Shown: in pieces, positions 1 through 10,096 of the stretch
Numbering within the stretch: position 1 is the stretch's first letter
Layout of the letters: each line of letters begins with the position of its first letter
NCBI RefSeq assembly: GCF_003046585.1
Contig: NZ_QAAE01000003.1
Span: forward strand, 186,001-250,000
DNA length: 64,000 bases
Source: Nitrosomonas aestuarii
Lineage (GTDB): Bacteria > Pseudomonadota > Gammaproteobacteria > Burkholderiales > Nitrosomonadaceae
Direction of reading: 5' to 3'
Position numbers and translations under genes: made by a program
The notes under the pieces: model-generated
What the model saw: the letters and a program-made list of their open reading frames with translations, nothing else
Databases searched by the model: none
Told to the model about the DNA's origin: nothing

Positions 1-434
1 TCCCAGCGTGGTGTATTATTCCGAGTTTCAACCCGTTTGGCGTCAATTGCGACCACAATGCACTGCGCGCCATAATGACCTGAGGCATCGGCAACCAGCT
101 GAGGATTCAGAACAGCCGATGTGTTGATACTGACTTTGTCTGCACCGGCATTGAGCAATCGCCGGACATCATCAACTTTGCGGACTCCACCACCGACAGT
201 AAGCGGAATGAACACCTGCGATGCGACATCTTCTATAATGTGCAGTATCAGGTCCCGGTCATCAGAACTGGCCGTAATATCCAGAAAAGTTAATTCGTCA
301 GCACCTTGTTCATCATATCGATGCGCAATTTCGACAGGATCACCAGCATCGCGTAATTCGACAAAATTGACGCCTTTGACTACACGCCCGTTAGTGACAT
401 CCAGACAGGGAATAATGCGTTTGGCAAGGCCCAT
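1..434 (-). CDS. hisF: Imidazole glycerol phosphate synthase cyclase subunit HisF (3' part missing)
   Basis: HisF is the cyclase half of imidazole glycerol phosphate synthase. It uses ammonia from HisH to turn PRFAR into imidazole glycerol phosphate and AICAR. The N-terminal 144 residues are visible and begin [13 protein letters not shown], the family's standard start with the catalytic Asp of the CLDV motif. The GGGVR phosphate-binding loop and the NTSAV segment follow. The C-terminal half, with the second catalytic Asp, lies beyond base 1. It is the last visible gene of the minus-strand his operon, 68 bases after hisA. Identification is certain; only the far end is unseen. Confidence 0.97.
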   Translation of the reverse strand, partial: MGLAKRIIPCLDVTNGRVVKGVNFVELRDAGDPVEIAHRYDEQGADELTFLDITASSDDRDLILHIIEDVASQVFIPLTVGGGVRKVDDVRRLLNAGADKVSINTSAVLNPQLVADASGHYGAQCIVVAIDAKRVETRNNTPRW

Positions 435-502
435 TCGATTAAACGTCTATAGTGAATTATGAGGGAAAAAGGATTGAAAATAATCGGAACTGCAATGAAG
501 AA

Positions 503-1258
503 TCACGCATTATCGCCGCCTTGAAGTAATTTGTCCGCTAATGCCTGTGCTGCCATAAAGTCAAGCGTTCCTTGGTAAATTGCGCGCCCGGTGATCGCGC
601 CCATGACGCCTTCAGACTCAATCGCGCAGAGTGTTTTGACATCGTCCAGGTTTGTGATGCCGCCGCTGGCTATGACCGGTATTGTCAGTTCCCTGGCTAA
701 ATCAACGGTGGCTTTGATATTGACGCCATTTAACATGCCGTCACGTCCTATATCCGTATAAATAATCGCCTCAACACCATAATCTTCAAATTTTACGGCC
801 AGATCAATAACATCATGACCGGTTACCTTGGACCAGCCGTCGACAGCAACTTTGCCTTCTTTTGCATCGAGTCCGACTAATATATGACCGGGGAAGGCAT
901 TACAGGCATCATGCAGGAATCCGGGTATTTTGATTGCTGCTGTGCCTATGATAATGTAGGTGACGCCTTCATCAAGATAGCTTTCGATGGTATCCAGATC
1001 GCGTATGCCGCCGCCTAACTGTATTGGAATCTGATCATCGATGGCGCGCACAATTTCACGAATAGCCGTTTTGTTTTTTGGTTTTCCGGCAAAAGCGCCA
1101 TTTAAATCAACCAAATGTAACCGTCGAGCACCCTGGTTCAGCCAGTGCGTCGCCATTTCGCCCGGATTTTCCGAAAAAACCGTGGCATCTTCCATAACGC
1201 CTTGTTTAAGGCGAACACAATGTCCGTCTTTAAGATCTATTGCAGGAATAATCAACAT
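503..1258 (-). CDS. hisA: ProFAR isomerase HisA
   Basis: HisA is the 1-(5-phosphoribosyl)-5-[(5-phosphoribosylamino)methylideneamino]imidazole-4-carboxamide isomerase, a (beta/alpha)8-barrel enzyme of the histidine pathway. The 251-residue protein begins [12 protein letters not shown], which carries the catalytic Asp8. The second catalytic Asp lies in YTDIGRDGM. The phosphate loops QLGGGIR and ASGGI are intact. Its length is normal for the family (about 245). It sits between hisH (77 bases upstream) and hisF and should be co-transcribed with them. Nothing unusual was seen. Confidence 0.97.
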   Translation of the reverse strand: MLIIPAIDLKDGHCVRLKQGVMEDATVFSENPGEMATHWLNQGARRLHLVDLNGAFAGKPKNKTAIREIVRAIDDQIPIQLGGGIRDLDTIESYLDEGVTYIIIGTAAIKIPGFLHDACNAFPGHILVGLDAKEGKVAVDGWSKVTGHDVIDLAVKFEDYGVEAIIYTDIGRDGMLNGVNIKATVDLARELTIPVIASGGITNLDDVKTLCAIESEGVMGAITGRAIYQGTLDFMAAQALADKLLQGGDNA

Positions 1259-1335
1259 AGCCTAATTTTGATTAAGTTGTAGAGAGATGAAATTTATTAT
1301 TCACGCCTGATTTCATATATACATATGGGCTGAAT

Positions 1336-1980
1336 TTAGGAGCCTGGCGACCATGTCGCAAAATTGCGCAACAGCGTTAATCCAGCTATATGACTTTTTT
1401 CAGGATGGAACTGTACCGCGAAAATGTTATCTTTTGCAACTGCACAAGTGAATGCAAAAGGGTAGTGGGTCTGTGCTGCAATTAAAGCGGTATCGGGTGT
1501 GTCAACATAGTAACTATGCACAAAATAAAACCGTGCGTCTTTGGCAATGTCTTTCCATAACGGGTGATTGACAGTCTGACAAACCTGATTCCATCCCATA
1601 TGCGGCACTTTCAGCTTGAGACCTTCCGGTGTTGTCATGGTTTTAACCGGAAAATGAATAACTCTGCCAGGCAGGATATCCAAGCCTTTTACATGACCTT
1701 CCTCGCTTTCTTCAAATAGCATTTGCAGGCCGATGCAAATACCCAGAAAGGGTTTGCTGCGGGCCGCCCGTATCACGGCATCCTGCAGGCCGCATGCTTT
1801 CAGTTCAGACATGCAGTTTGGCATCGCGCCTTGACCCGGTACAACAACACGCGAAGCTTTATTGACGACTGCCGGGTCGCTGGTAACGACTACAGTCGAA
1901 TCAGGCGCGATATGTTCCAGTGCCTTATGAACGGAACGCAGATTTCCCATTCCGTAATCAACAATTGCAATATCAGTCAT
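1336..1980 (-). CDS. hisH: Imidazole glycerol phosphate synthase glutaminase subunit HisH
   Basis: HisH is the class I glutamine amidotransferase partner of HisF and supplies ammonia through the HisF barrel. The 214-residue protein opens with IAIVDYGMGNLRSV. It carries the nucleophile Cys in LGICIGLQMLFE, the oxyanion-strand PGQGAM motif and the catalytic His/Glu pair in QFHPEKS. The length matches the family. The start 35 bases downstream of hisB fits an operon. Function is well supported by the complete catalytic triad. Confidence 0.97.
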   Translation of the reverse strand: MTDIAIVDYGMGNLRSVHKALEHIAPDSTVVVTSDPAVVNKASRVVVPGQGAMPNCMSELKACGLQDAVIRAARSKPFLGICIGLQMLFEESEEGHVKGLDILPGRVIHFPVKTMTTPEGLKLKVPHMGWNQVCQTVNHPLWKDIAKDARFYFVHSYYVDTPDTALIAAQTHYPFAFTCAVAKDNIFAVQFHPEKSHIAGLTLLRNFATWSPGS

Positions 1981-2015
1981 TTTTGTTTATGGAGAAATGC
2001 AACTTTAACGTAGCG

Positions 2016-2603
2016 TTATAGAGTGCCTTTGGTGGAGGGAATCGTGCCAGCGGCGGCTGGATCATGTTCAAGTGCCATGCGCAAGGCGCGACCAAATGCT
2101 TTGAAAACAGTTTCTGCCTGGTGATGTGCATTTTTTCCAGCCAGATTGTCAATATGCAGGGTAACCAATGCGTGATTGACAAAACCCTGGAAAAATTCAT
2201 TGATCAAATCCACGTCAAAATCACCGATACGGGCGCGTACAAAGTCAATGTTTAAAGTCAGACCCGGGCGGCCGGACAAGTCAACAACAACACGTGACAA
2301 TGCTTCATCAAGCGGGACGTAAGCATGGCCATAGCGGCGAATGCCTTTCTTATCGCCCAGCGCTTTTGTAAATGCCTGGCCTAGTGTGATGCCGATATCT
2401 TCAACGGTATGGTGTGCGTCAATATGTAAATCGCCGTTTGCAGTTATTTCAAAATCCAGCATGCCATGGCGGGCAATCTGATCCAGCATATGCTCGAGAA
2501 ATGGCACACCTGTCTTTTGAACGGCTTTTCCTGTGCCATCGAGATTCAGGCTAACCGTGATCTGGGTTTCCAGCGTATTACGTGTAACTTGTGCCTGGCG
2601 CAT
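2016..2603 (-). CDS. hisB: Imidazoleglycerol-phosphate dehydratase HisB
   Basis: This is the monofunctional dehydratase that converts imidazole glycerol phosphate to imidazole acetol phosphate. It lacks the N-terminal histidinol-phosphatase domain found in enteric HisB. The 195 residues contain both metal-binding histidine clusters, [10 protein letters not shown] and the later KNAHHQAE. The [17 protein letters not shown] segment is typical of the family. The length (about 195) is that of stand-alone IGPD. A separate histidinol phosphatase must therefore be encoded elsewhere; none is seen in the window. Confidence 0.97.
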   Translation of the reverse strand: MRQAQVTRNTLETQITVSLNLDGTGKAVQKTGVPFLEHMLDQIARHGMLDFEITANGDLHIDAHHTVEDIGITLGQAFTKALGDKKGIRRYGHAYVPLDEALSRVVVDLSGRPGLTLNIDFVRARIGDFDVDLINEFFQGFVNHALVTLHIDNLAGKNAHHQAETVFKAFGRALRMALEHDPAAAGTIPSTKGTL

Positions 2604-2680
2604 AAACTAAAAATTCTATTTGTGGTTGTAGTAGGATAATAAAAGCGTATCTGGAAATAAAATTATCAATCAGGTGAATT

Positions 2681-3766
2681 TTAAACTTTTTCACGCAAAA
2701 TGGTGTGTAATGTTGCCAGAAATTGCGCATTTTCTTCAGGCGTGCCAACGGTTACGCGCAGGCAATTATCCAATAAGGTGTGCGCGCCATCAAGATTTTT
2801 TATCAAAATACCCTTTTGTTTGAGTGTTTGGAATATTTCAGTAGCATTTTTTACCCGAAACAGGATAAAGTTGGCATCTGATGGATAAACCGCCAATTTG
2901 TCCATGGCGGCCAGTTGTGCGAGCATATTCGTACGTTCTATTTTGATTCGCTCGGCCTGAACTGATAGCACATCGGTGTGGCGTAAAACGGCTTGTGCTA
3001 TCAGCTGCGTCATAACCCCTACATTATAAGGCAGACGTAATTTTTCAAATTCATCCAGCCACATGGAACGACCGATCAGCAGCCCCAATCTTAAACCGGC
3101 CAATCCTGATTTGGAAAGTGTGCGCATCAGCAACAGATTGGGATATTGCTCAAGTCTGTTCATCATGCTGACGCCTGCAAAAGCCTGGTAGGCTTCGTCG
3201 ATAACAACAATGCCCGGGGTGGCCTCAATAATTTGCAAGAGGGCATCTTCGTCAAACAGATTTCCTGTCGGATTATTGGGGTACGCGAGAAAAATAACAG
3301 CCGGCCGATGCTGTTCAATCGCTTTCAGCATGGCATCAATATCCAGCGAAAGGTTTGTTTTTAATGGCACGCCGACATATTTCATATCAGCGAATGTCGC
3401 AATCATACGGAACATCACAAAAGCAGGCTCAACGCTCAACAATACGGCGTCAGGCTTTGCCGCGGCCATGGCGATGAGTTGTATGATCTCATCCGAGCCA
3501 TTGCCGAGTAATACAGCCATGGAATCCGGAATATCCAGCGCTTCGCGCAACGAGGCTTTTAAATCAGCTGCGTTGGGGTCCGGATAGCGATTGATGGGTG
3601 CTGTTGCCGCCAGTTGTGCAATCTCGTTTTGTAATGACTGCGGCAGCGCATAAGGATTTTCCATCGCATCCAGCTTGATCATGCCGGTTGCCGCTGGAAC
3701 ATGGTAAGCATGAAGCGCAAGTAACTCCGGGCGTATGATTTCGGTTGGATTATTTAGATGGGCCAT
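2681..3766 (-). CDS. hisC: Histidinol-phosphate aminotransferase HisC
   Basis: HisC is a class I/II PLP-dependent aminotransferase that makes histidinol phosphate from imidazole acetol phosphate and glutamate. The 361-residue protein shows [12 protein letters not shown] near the start, LGNGSDEII, the AYPNNPTGN substrate/PLP segment, VIDEAYQAF, and the PLP-lysine context [14 protein letters not shown]. It is the first gene of this his cluster. The next gene upstream (pilA) ends in a strong terminator, so hisG and hisD, which commonly precede hisC, are not adjacent. The operon probably starts from a promoter in the 150 bases upstream. Confidence 0.96.
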   Translation of the reverse strand: MAHLNNPTEIIRPELLALHAYHVPAATGMIKLDAMENPYALPQSLQNEIAQLAATAPINRYPDPNAADLKASLREALDIPDSMAVLLGNGSDEIIQLIAMAAAKPDAVLLSVEPAFVMFRMIATFADMKYVGVPLKTNLSLDIDAMLKAIEQHRPAVIFLAYPNNPTGNLFDEDALLQIIEATPGIVVIDEAYQAFAGVSMMNRLEQYPNLLLMRTLSKSGLAGLRLGLLIGRSMWLDEFEKLRLPYNVGVMTQLIAQAVLRHTDVLSVQAERIKIERTNMLAQLAAMDKLAVYPSDANFILFRVKNATEIFQTLKQKGILIKNLDGAHTLLDNCLRVTVGTPEENAQFLATLHTILREKV

Positions 3767-3804
3767 TTGTATATTTTAACCCGGATTAGTTAATTATTGC
3801 GGGG

Positions 3805-3833
3805 ATTTTAATCTAATATATTGGTGTGACCAA
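3805..3833 (-). promoter_or_regulatory. Candidate sigma-70 promoter for the his operon
   Basis: Read on the minus strand there is a -10-like TAAAAT (3805-3810) and a -35-like TTGGTC (3828-3833) separated by exactly 17 bases. They lie between the pilA terminator and the hisC start. The -10 matches consensus at five of six positions, the -35 at three. Position makes it plausible, but the match alone is weak. I saw no histidine-rich leader peptide here. Confidence 0.3.
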
Positions 3834-3924
3834 GGTTGTTATTCTCCGAATGGTAGATTGATACTAAAATTCTTTTGGATCAATTCATAATTCTGAGATT
3901 CCATTTATATTGTTACTATATAAA

Positions 3925-3960
3925 ATAAAGCAACACTCCATAATTGGAGTGTTGCTTTAT
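3925..3960 (-). terminator. Rho-independent terminator of pilA
   Basis: A perfect 16-bp inverted repeat (ATAAAGCAACACTCCA and its complement) has a four-base TAAT loop. It lies 25 bases past the pilin stop codon on the minus strand. The stem ends in A/T-rich flanks on both sides, so it could work in both directions. It separates pilA transcription from hisC. Confidence 0.85.
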
Positions 3961-3985
3961 TTAAAGTGCTAGGAATAAAATTTGT

Positions 3986-4441
3986 CTAGCAGATTCTACC
4001 GGCACCGCCAGCAGCAGCAAGACAACCACCTGTTACTGCCCAAGTGACGCCTCCAGTTGCAGCTACAAGTGTTGGGGTGATAACGTAGGTGTCAGCGGCT
4101 TGTATGCCTTGCCCAGCAACAGGAGTAACTGTTACTACACCTACGTTATCTACTGTGATAGAAGTTACTATTCCTTGGGCACCCATATCATTCGGTACTT
4201 CTATATTTTGGCGTGCGCCAGTTGCGGCAACTTGGATTGCACCAGCATTAACGCAATTGCCTGTTTGAATGCATATCTCAACTGCTGTTTTGTATGGGGC
4301 GGTTGCATTAACTACTTCTGTGAAGCGAGCCTTCAGCGTATAGTTTTGATACGCTGGAATTGCTACTGCAGCCAAAATACCGATAATTGCGACAACAATC
4401 ATCAATTCAATCAACGTAAAACCTTTTTGTACTTTTTGCAT
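3986..4441 (-). CDS. pilA: Type IV major pilin (PilA-like)
   Basis: This is the structural subunit of a type IV pilus, processed by the PilD prepilin peptidase and assembled at the inner membrane. The 151-residue precursor has the type IVa leader MQKVQKG cut before FTLIELMIVVAIIGILAA, with Glu at mature position 5. The hydrophobic helix runs to about residue 30. Four cysteines are present, two close together (EICIQTGNC) and two near the end, the last being the final residue, so a C-terminal disulfide loop is likely. AGGAGATTATAA before the ATG is a good ribosome binding site. A sigma-54 promoter precedes it. No other pilus genes are in the window. Confidence 0.93.
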   Translation of the reverse strand: MQKVQKGFTLIELMIVVAIIGILAAVAIPAYQNYTLKARFTEVVNATAPYKTAVEICIQTGNCVNAGAIQVAATGARQNIEVPNDMGAQGIVTSITVDNVGVVTVTPVAGQGIQAADTYVITPTLVAATGGVTWAVTGGCLAAAGGAGRIC

Positions 4442-4496
4442 TTATAATCTCCTAATAGTTAGTCATCTCACACAGCGTGTGTGTGCTTTAATATAA

Positions 4497-4512
4497 AGCA
4501 GTAATTGTGCCA
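4497..4512 (-). promoter_or_regulatory. Sigma-54 (-24/-12) promoter of pilA
   Basis: The minus strand reads TGGCACAATTACTGCT. Against the RpoN consensus TGGCACG-N4-TTGCW, the -24 GG and -12 GC are both present at the required 10-base interval and TGGCAC is perfect. Transcription would start near base 4486, about 45 bases before the pilin ATG. PilR-controlled, sigma-54-dependent pilA promoters are well known in Pseudomonas and relatives, so location and motif agree. Confidence 0.8.
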
Positions 4513-4566
4513 ATTCTGAGTTTGATATCTTTTTTTGTAATATTATTATATATGCGATGGTTTGCT

Positions 4567-7368
4567 TCAAGCACCAAAGACTTCTTTCCATAGTGCGATG
4601 ACCGCGAAGCGATCATCGCTTAAGCGCTCGGACTCAGCGCTGGAAAGTGTTTGCAGCGCGCCATCTCCCGGAGTTGTGCCGGATAACTCACTGTCGCTGT
4701 TGAGTCGCTGGCGGTGCTGGATGCGTCTGAATTCACGATAGGCGATTCGCGCTTTTTCGGCGTTCTGTGCGGAGATCAAATCGAGTTCTGCGGCCAGTTT
4801 CAGTAAGGCAATATTGCCGATGTTACCGGTTAATCCGGGGTGTTTATGGGCGTAGCCTAAAACCAGGTATTGCACGATAAACTCCACATCGATAATACCG
4901 CCGCGGTCTTGCTTGATATCAAACAGCGTTGTCGGATTGGGGTGCGCATCGCGCATTTTTTCCCGCATCGACATAATATCCTGTTTAAGCTCACTTAAAT
5001 TTCGTTGTTGGCAGAGAATTTCTTTTCTTGTGGATTCAAATTTTTCTGCAACACCTGGATCGCCTGCGACAAAACGTGCGCGGGTCAATGCCTGATGTTC
5101 CCACACCCAGGCCTGGGTACGTTGATATTCTGCAAAGGCTTCAATTGAATGCGCCAGCAACCCACTGTGGCCATTGGGACGCAGACGTAAATCGGTTGCA
5201 TAAAGCAGTCCGGCTGAAGTGTGGCTGTTAAGCCATAAATTGATACTTTGGGCAAGTTTGGCATAGATTTCCGATGCATCCGGATGATTGTCGTCATACA
5301 AAAAAATAATATCCAGATCAGAGGCATAGCCTAATTCTTTTCCACCCAGCTTGCCATAACCGATAATGGCAGTGCGCGGTGTCGCCCGATGCTGCTTTCT
5401 GAGTCTGGACCAGGCAAGGCCCAGCACGGTTTCCAAAACCAGATCAGCCAGCGCGGTTAAATGATCGCTTAACGTTTCCAGTTTGAGCACGCCTTCCAGG
5501 TCGTTGACCAATAATTGAAAGACCTGCGCATGTTGAAAGTGACGTAAAAGGTCCATTTGCCAACCAATTACGTCACTTTTAGGTTTGTTGACGTGATTGA
5601 GTTGATAAGCCAATTCGTTTTTGAGCATAGCCCAGTCTGGTAATGGGTTGGGTTCATGATGCCGTAAAAGCTCATCCAGCAGAATAGGGTGACGGCCCAA
5701 ATAATCGCTGGCCCACTGGCTGATGCTGACCAGTTTTGCCACGCGTGGCAATGTGTCCGGATGTTCCAACAGCAGCGTCAGATATGATGCCGGTGAGAAT
5801 TTCGGTGAACTGATAATTTCCAGAAGCTTCAACATCCGTTCGAGTGTTGTTTCAACCGGTGGAAATTGAACAATCGCTTCCACCAGAATCGGAACCAGCA
5901 TATTAATTTTTTGCTGTCTGAATTCCGGCAGTTGTTGGTAAAAATGGCTTTGGTAGAATTGTTGCAGTCGTTCGGATATTTTTACCGGCTCATTAAAGCC
6001 CAGAGTACTTAGTTGCGTGGTTGCGGCTTGCGTTTTGGCGGTGTCTTCGGTCTGTGTTTGCCGCAGGTGTGCCAGAATATCATGTGCGGGTGATTTCTTT
6101 GGCGCTGCCAGAATAAACTCGAAGTGATGCGTCACGTGCATGCGATGCACATCCAGTTCCTGCATAAAGGCCTCATAATTCTCGAAATCCATGGCAGTGG
6201 CGATGCGTTGCTGATCTTCAGGGTTTTTGGGCAGCGTTTGTGTCTGCTGGTCGTCGAGATACTGCAGGCGATGTTCAAGTCTGCGTAAAAACTGGTAGGC
6301 ATCTGTTAATTCGGCAACCGTGTTGTGCGGCAGTTGTTGTTTTTTTTGCAGACACTGCAAAACATCCAGGGTAGGGCGGATGCACAGATCCACATCGCGC
6401 CCGCCACGGATCAATTGAAATACTTGGGTGATAAACTCAATTTCACGTATCCCGCCAGGCCCGAGCTTGATATTGTCATGCATTTCGCGTCGTTCCACTT
6501 CCTTGCGCAGCTGCATATGCAAGCGTCGCATGGATTCATAGGCATTAAAGTCGAGATATTTGCGAAATACAAAAGGGCTGACAATTTGTTCCATGAGCCT
6601 GAGCTTGTTTTTTTTGTCTGCACGCCCGGCTATCACGCGGCCTTTAATCCAGGCATGGCGCTCCCATTCGCGCCCTTGTGTTTTGAAATATTCATCCAGC
6701 ATTTCAAAGCTGATTGCGAGCGGGCTGTTTTCGCCATGAGGGCGTAAACGCATGTCTACCCGGAAAACATACCCGTCAACAGTATAATCATTAAGGCTTG
6801 CAATTAATTTTCGACCAAGGCGCGCAAAAAATTCATGGTTGGATATGGGTTTGTTACCATTGGTTTGGCCATCCTCCGGGTAAACAAAGATCAAATCAAT
6901 GTCGGAAGAAACATTTAATTCGCGCCCGCCCAGTTTCCCCATGGCGACTACCCATAAGTACTGAGCGTTGCCGTTTTTTTTGCTTATTGGCATCCCGAAA
7001 CGCTCGGGTTGAGTCAGCCATTTTTCATGATGTTCGAGCGAGAAATTAACGCAGACCTCTGCAAGATCGGACATGGTTGACATGACCTCGGTCAGGTCAG
7101 CGCAGCCACTGATATCACGAACCGTTAATCTGAGCATGACTTGTTTGCGCAGTTTACGCAACACACAATTCAATTCGGCTTCATCATTGCCGGACTGCAT
7201 GTTGTCATTTAAAAAATCCAGCATTTCTGGTTTTTGATAAGGCCGGCCCCAGTTTTTTAACAATATTTCCTTTTGTGATGGATCGCTGAACAAAATGCGC
7301 TGCACATGCCGGCTGAATGATATTGCCTGTTCAAATGTGTTGTTGGTAATCTGATTTAATATGGTCAT
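4567..7368 (-). CDS. glnE: Glutamine synthetase adenylyltransferase/adenylyl-removing enzyme GlnE
   Basis: GlnE is bifunctional: it adenylylates glutamine synthetase (inactivating it) or removes AMP, under PII control. Both nucleotidyltransferase domains are visible. The N-terminal one has LGGRELNVSSDIDLIFVYP and the C-terminal one LGGKELGYASDLDIIFLYDD, each with the paired Asp. GGIREIEF and GGIIDVEF follow the respective domains. I use the ATG at 7368 (933 residues). A TTG four codons upstream would give 937; neither has a strong ribosome binding site. Length matches E. coli GlnE (946). It is divergent from the amidase gene at 7644. Confidence 0.96.
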   Translation of the reverse strand: MTILNQITNNTFEQAISFSRHVQRILFSDPSQKEILLKNWGRPYQKPEMLDFLNDNMQSGNDEAELNCVLRKLRKQVMLRLTVRDISGCADLTEVMSTMSDLAEVCVNFSLEHHEKWLTQPERFGMPISKKNGNAQYLWVVAMGKLGGRELNVSSDIDLIFVYPEDGQTNGNKPISNHEFFARLGRKLIASLNDYTVDGYVFRVDMRLRPHGENSPLAISFEMLDEYFKTQGREWERHAWIKGRVIAGRADKKNKLRLMEQIVSPFVFRKYLDFNAYESMRRLHMQLRKEVERREMHDNIKLGPGGIREIEFITQVFQLIRGGRDVDLCIRPTLDVLQCLQKKQQLPHNTVAELTDAYQFLRRLEHRLQYLDDQQTQTLPKNPEDQQRIATAMDFENYEAFMQELDVHRMHVTHHFEFILAAPKKSPAHDILAHLRQTQTEDTAKTQAATTQLSTLGFNEPVKISERLQQFYQSHFYQQLPEFRQQKINMLVPILVEAIVQFPPVETTLERMLKLLEIISSPKFSPASYLTLLLEHPDTLPRVAKLVSISQWASDYLGRHPILLDELLRHHEPNPLPDWAMLKNELAYQLNHVNKPKSDVIGWQMDLLRHFQHAQVFQLLVNDLEGVLKLETLSDHLTALADLVLETVLGLAWSRLRKQHRATPRTAIIGYGKLGGKELGYASDLDIIFLYDDNHPDASEIYAKLAQSINLWLNSHTSAGLLYATDLRLRPNGHSGLLAHSIEAFAEYQRTQAWVWEHQALTRARFVAGDPGVAEKFESTRKEILCQQRNLSELKQDIMSMREKMRDAHPNPTTLFDIKQDRGGIIDVEFIVQYLVLGYAHKHPGLTGNIGNIALLKLAAELDLISAQNAEKARIAYREFRRIQHRQRLNSDSELSGTTPGDGALQTLSSAESERLSDDRFAVIALWKEVFGA

Positions 7369-7643
7369 AGTTGCGTGCAATTACAGCAGTGGCTGGCGGT
7401 CTGCTTCATAGAGTCTATTTCATACAACGATTTTGTAATATAAATATTGACATAGTGTAATTGAAAATAGAATCAATTCAGAGTAAATGTTAGAATCCGA
7501 GTTTGGTAATGTATATCGTGTCGATCTGGCATTGTGACTGGGTGGGCTGAATTGATATTGCAAATAGTTTTTGCATTTTTGAAGCAGGAGATTTTGGTTG
7601 ATATTTTTATGAATGAAGAAAAATTTTGTGTTAGTTGTTAGCG

Positions 7644-8498
7644 ATGTCGGTTGATTCAACAAAACCCAATCAAAATGCGACTGAAAACGGTTTTTATGTC
7701 GCAGCCATACAAATGGCCTCAGGGCCCGGTGTCGATGCAAATCTGGAAGAAGCAACGCGCCATATTGAGGACGCAGTTTCACAAAATGCAAAGCTTGTTG
7801 TGTTGCCAGAATATTTTTGTATCATGGGAATGAAAGATACTGATAAATTGTCGGTGATGGAGCAAGCGGGCAATGGGCCGATTCAGACTTTTCTCAGTGA
7901 TACTGCCAGGCGTTTGGGAATATGGCTGGTTGGTGGTTCTGTGCCGCTGGCGTCGCCCGATCCAAAAAAAATTTACAATAGCTGCCTGGTTTATGCTGAC
8001 GATGGAAAGCTCGTTGCGCGCTATGACAAAATTCATCTGTTTGGTTTGAGCATGGGTCATGAATATTATGCTGAGGAAAATACGATAACACCTGGTGACG
8101 AAGTGGTGACAGTAAATACACCTTTTGGCCGAATCGGACTTTCAATCTGTTATGATTTACGGTTTCCGGAATTATTTCGCAAGATGACAAATGTCGACAT
8201 CATTCTTGCGCCCGCAGCATTTACTGCCGTTACCGGTAAAGCGCATTGGGAGGTCCTCGTACGCGCCCGCGCCATAGAGAATCTGGCTTATGTGATAGCG
8301 CCTGCGCAGGGTGGATATCATGCCAATGGCCGTGAAACAAATGGTGATAGTATGATTGTAGATCCCTGGGGTGTTGTGGTGAAACGTTTGCCGCGTGGCT
8401 CCGGAGCAGTTGTGGCAAAGCTGGATCCAGAATATCAAGCCCGGATACGAACGAGCTTGCCGGCACTTAAGCACCGTAAACTGTATTGTGATCAATAA
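7644..8498 (+). CDS. Nitrilase-family carbon-nitrogen hydrolase (Nit-type amidase)
   Basis: This 284-residue protein belongs to the carbon-nitrogen hydrolase superfamily. The catalytic triad is visible as Glu56 (VLPEYF), Lys129 (YDKIHLF) and Cys169 (SICYDLRFPE). The DLRFPELFR motif and overall pattern match the Nit1/Nit2 branch, whose studied members act as deaminated-glutathione or omega-amidases. The substrate here is not proven. The ATG at 7644 was chosen over a TTG three codons earlier. It lies 64 bases before tldD, a pairing common in proteobacteria, and the two are probably co-transcribed. Confidence 0.9.
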   Translation: MSVDSTKPNQNATENGFYVAAIQMASGPGVDANLEEATRHIEDAVSQNAKLVVLPEYFCIMGMKDTDKLSVMEQAGNGPIQTFLSDTARRLGIWLVGGSVPLASPDPKKIYNSCLVYADDGKLVARYDKIHLFGLSMGHEYYAEENTITPGDEVVTVNTPFGRIGLSICYDLRFPELFRKMTNVDIILAPAAFTAVTGKAHWEVLVRARAIENLAYVIAPAQGGYHANGRETNGDSMIVDPWGVVVKRLPRGSGAVVAKLDPEYQARIRTSLPALKHRKLYCDQ

Positions 8499-8562
8499 CG
8501 TTTTTTGCCTGTTACATATCAATAAATGAAACAACTGCGCTTTTAAACTAATTAGAAATAAT

Positions 8563-10035
8563 ATGAATACTGAAACCACTACTGCATCACATGATTTTTA
8601 TACCATAGCAGACAGTTGTTTATTGTCACCTTATAATATTGACACAACTGGACTGCAGCAGGTCTTTGGTCAAATTTTGACGCATGAAATCGATTATGCG
8701 GATTTATATTTTCAATATAATCGCTCTGAAGGGTGGATGCTGGAAGAAGGTATCGTTAAATCTGGTAGCTTTAATATTGACCAGGGTGTCGGTGTGCGGG
8801 CAATTAGTGGCGATAAGACGGCTTTTGCATATTCTGATGATATCAGTATGCCGGCGCTAGAATCTGCTGCGAAAGCAACTCGTGCGATTGCAAGCCAGGG
8901 TGGCGGGCAATCGGTGAAGGTCAATAAAAGCACTGAAATTGAAAAAAACTCCCTGCTTTATTTGCCGGAAGACCCTATCGCCAGCTTGAGAGACTCAGAA
9001 AAAGTTGCCCTATTGGAAAAGCTGGAAAAATATGCACGAAAACTCGATTCGCGTGTTATTCAGGTAATGGCATCGTTGGCCGGAGAGTATGAAGTTATCC
9101 TGGTGACAAGAAGCGATGGTGTGCTCGCTGCCGATGTCAGGCCGCTGGTGCGATTATCTTTACAAGTAATTACAGAAGAAAATGGACGCCGTGAACAAGG
9201 TGTTGCCGGTGGCGGAGGGCGCTTCGATTATACTTATTTTACTGATGAGATGTTGCGTGACTATGCTTCTAAAGCAGTACATCAGGCCGTAATTAATCTG
9301 GAGGCGCGTCCTGCACCCGCTGGCACGATGACGGTAGTCCTGGGAAATGGATGGCCCGGTATTTTGTTACATGAAGCCATTGGGCATGGTTTGGAAGGTG
9401 ATTTTAATCGCAAAGGTAGCTCTGCCTTCTCTGGCCGTGTTGGCCAGCGCGTAGCCGCACCGGGTGTTACAGTTGTAGACGATGGGACCATTAAATGCAG
9501 ACGCGGGTCATTGAATATAGACGATGAAGGTAACCCAACACAGTGTACGACACTTATTGAAGACGGCGTACTTAAGGCGTATATGCAGGATAGTCTGAAT
9601 GCGCGCTTAATGAATTTGCCGGTTACCGGTAACGGGCGTCGTGAATCGTTTGCGCACATTCCCATGCCACGCATGACAAATACTTATATGCATAATGGCG
9701 ACAAAGAGCCTGAAGAAATCATTGCTTCAGTTAAAGACGGGTTGTATGCAGCCAATTTTGGCGGCGGTCAAGTGGATATCACCAGCGGCAAGTTTGTTTT
9801 TTCAGCTGCAGAAGCCTATCGCATTGAAAATGGTAAGATTACCTATCCAGTAAAAGGCGCCACTTTGATTGGTAATGGACCTGATGTTTTAACCCGCGTA
9901 TCCATGATTGGTAATGATATGGCGCTCGATCCCGGAGTAGGAACATGCGGAAAGGATGGTCAGAGTGTGCCGGTCGGAGTAGGGCAGCCTACATTACGTA
10001 TTGACGGACTCACCGTAGGCGGCACAGGAAATTAA
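8563..10035 (+). CDS. tldD: TldD metalloprotease subunit
   Basis: TldD forms a heterodimeric zinc protease with TldE/PmbA. Together they degrade unfolded peptides, and they process microcin B17 and CcdA in E. coli. The 490-residue protein contains the zinc-binding [11 protein letters not shown] motif (HExxxH) at about residues 270-280 and the conserved C-terminal [16 protein letters not shown] and [17 protein letters not shown] segments. Length is normal (E. coli 481). No pmbA/tldE partner is in the window. The ilv operon starts 61 bases downstream, so read-through is possible. Confidence 0.96.
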   Translation: MNTETTTASHDFYTIADSCLLSPYNIDTTGLQQVFGQILTHEIDYADLYFQYNRSEGWMLEEGIVKSGSFNIDQGVGVRAISGDKTAFAYSDDISMPALESAAKATRAIASQGGGQSVKVNKSTEIEKNSLLYLPEDPIASLRDSEKVALLEKLEKYARKLDSRVIQVMASLAGEYEVILVTRSDGVLAADVRPLVRLSLQVITEENGRREQGVAGGGGRFDYTYFTDEMLRDYASKAVHQAVINLEARPAPAGTMTVVLGNGWPGILLHEAIGHGLEGDFNRKGSSAFSGRVGQRVAAPGVTVVDDGTIKCRRGSLNIDDEGNPTQCTTLIEDGVLKAYMQDSLNARLMNLPVTGNGRRESFAHIPMPRMTNTYMHNGDKEPEEIIASVKDGLYAANFGGGQVDITSGKFVFSAAEAYRIENGKITYPVKGATLIGNGPDVLTRVSMIGNDMALDPGVGTCGKDGQSVPVGVGQPTLRIDGLTVGGTGN

Positions 10036-10096
10036 CCGCAACATATAAGTAAGAATTTTTATTATTATTCGAATTTGATTTTAGGATGCAAAAAGC

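Noticed and set aside
121..462. 113-codon plus-strand frame opposite hisF
   Set aside because: It lies antisense to the conserved hisF sequence and has no ribosome binding site or recognisable protein features.
3767..3924. Search for a histidine-rich attenuation leader before hisC
   Set aside because: No frame with clustered His codons was found on the minus strand, and the only hairpin belongs to the pilA terminator.
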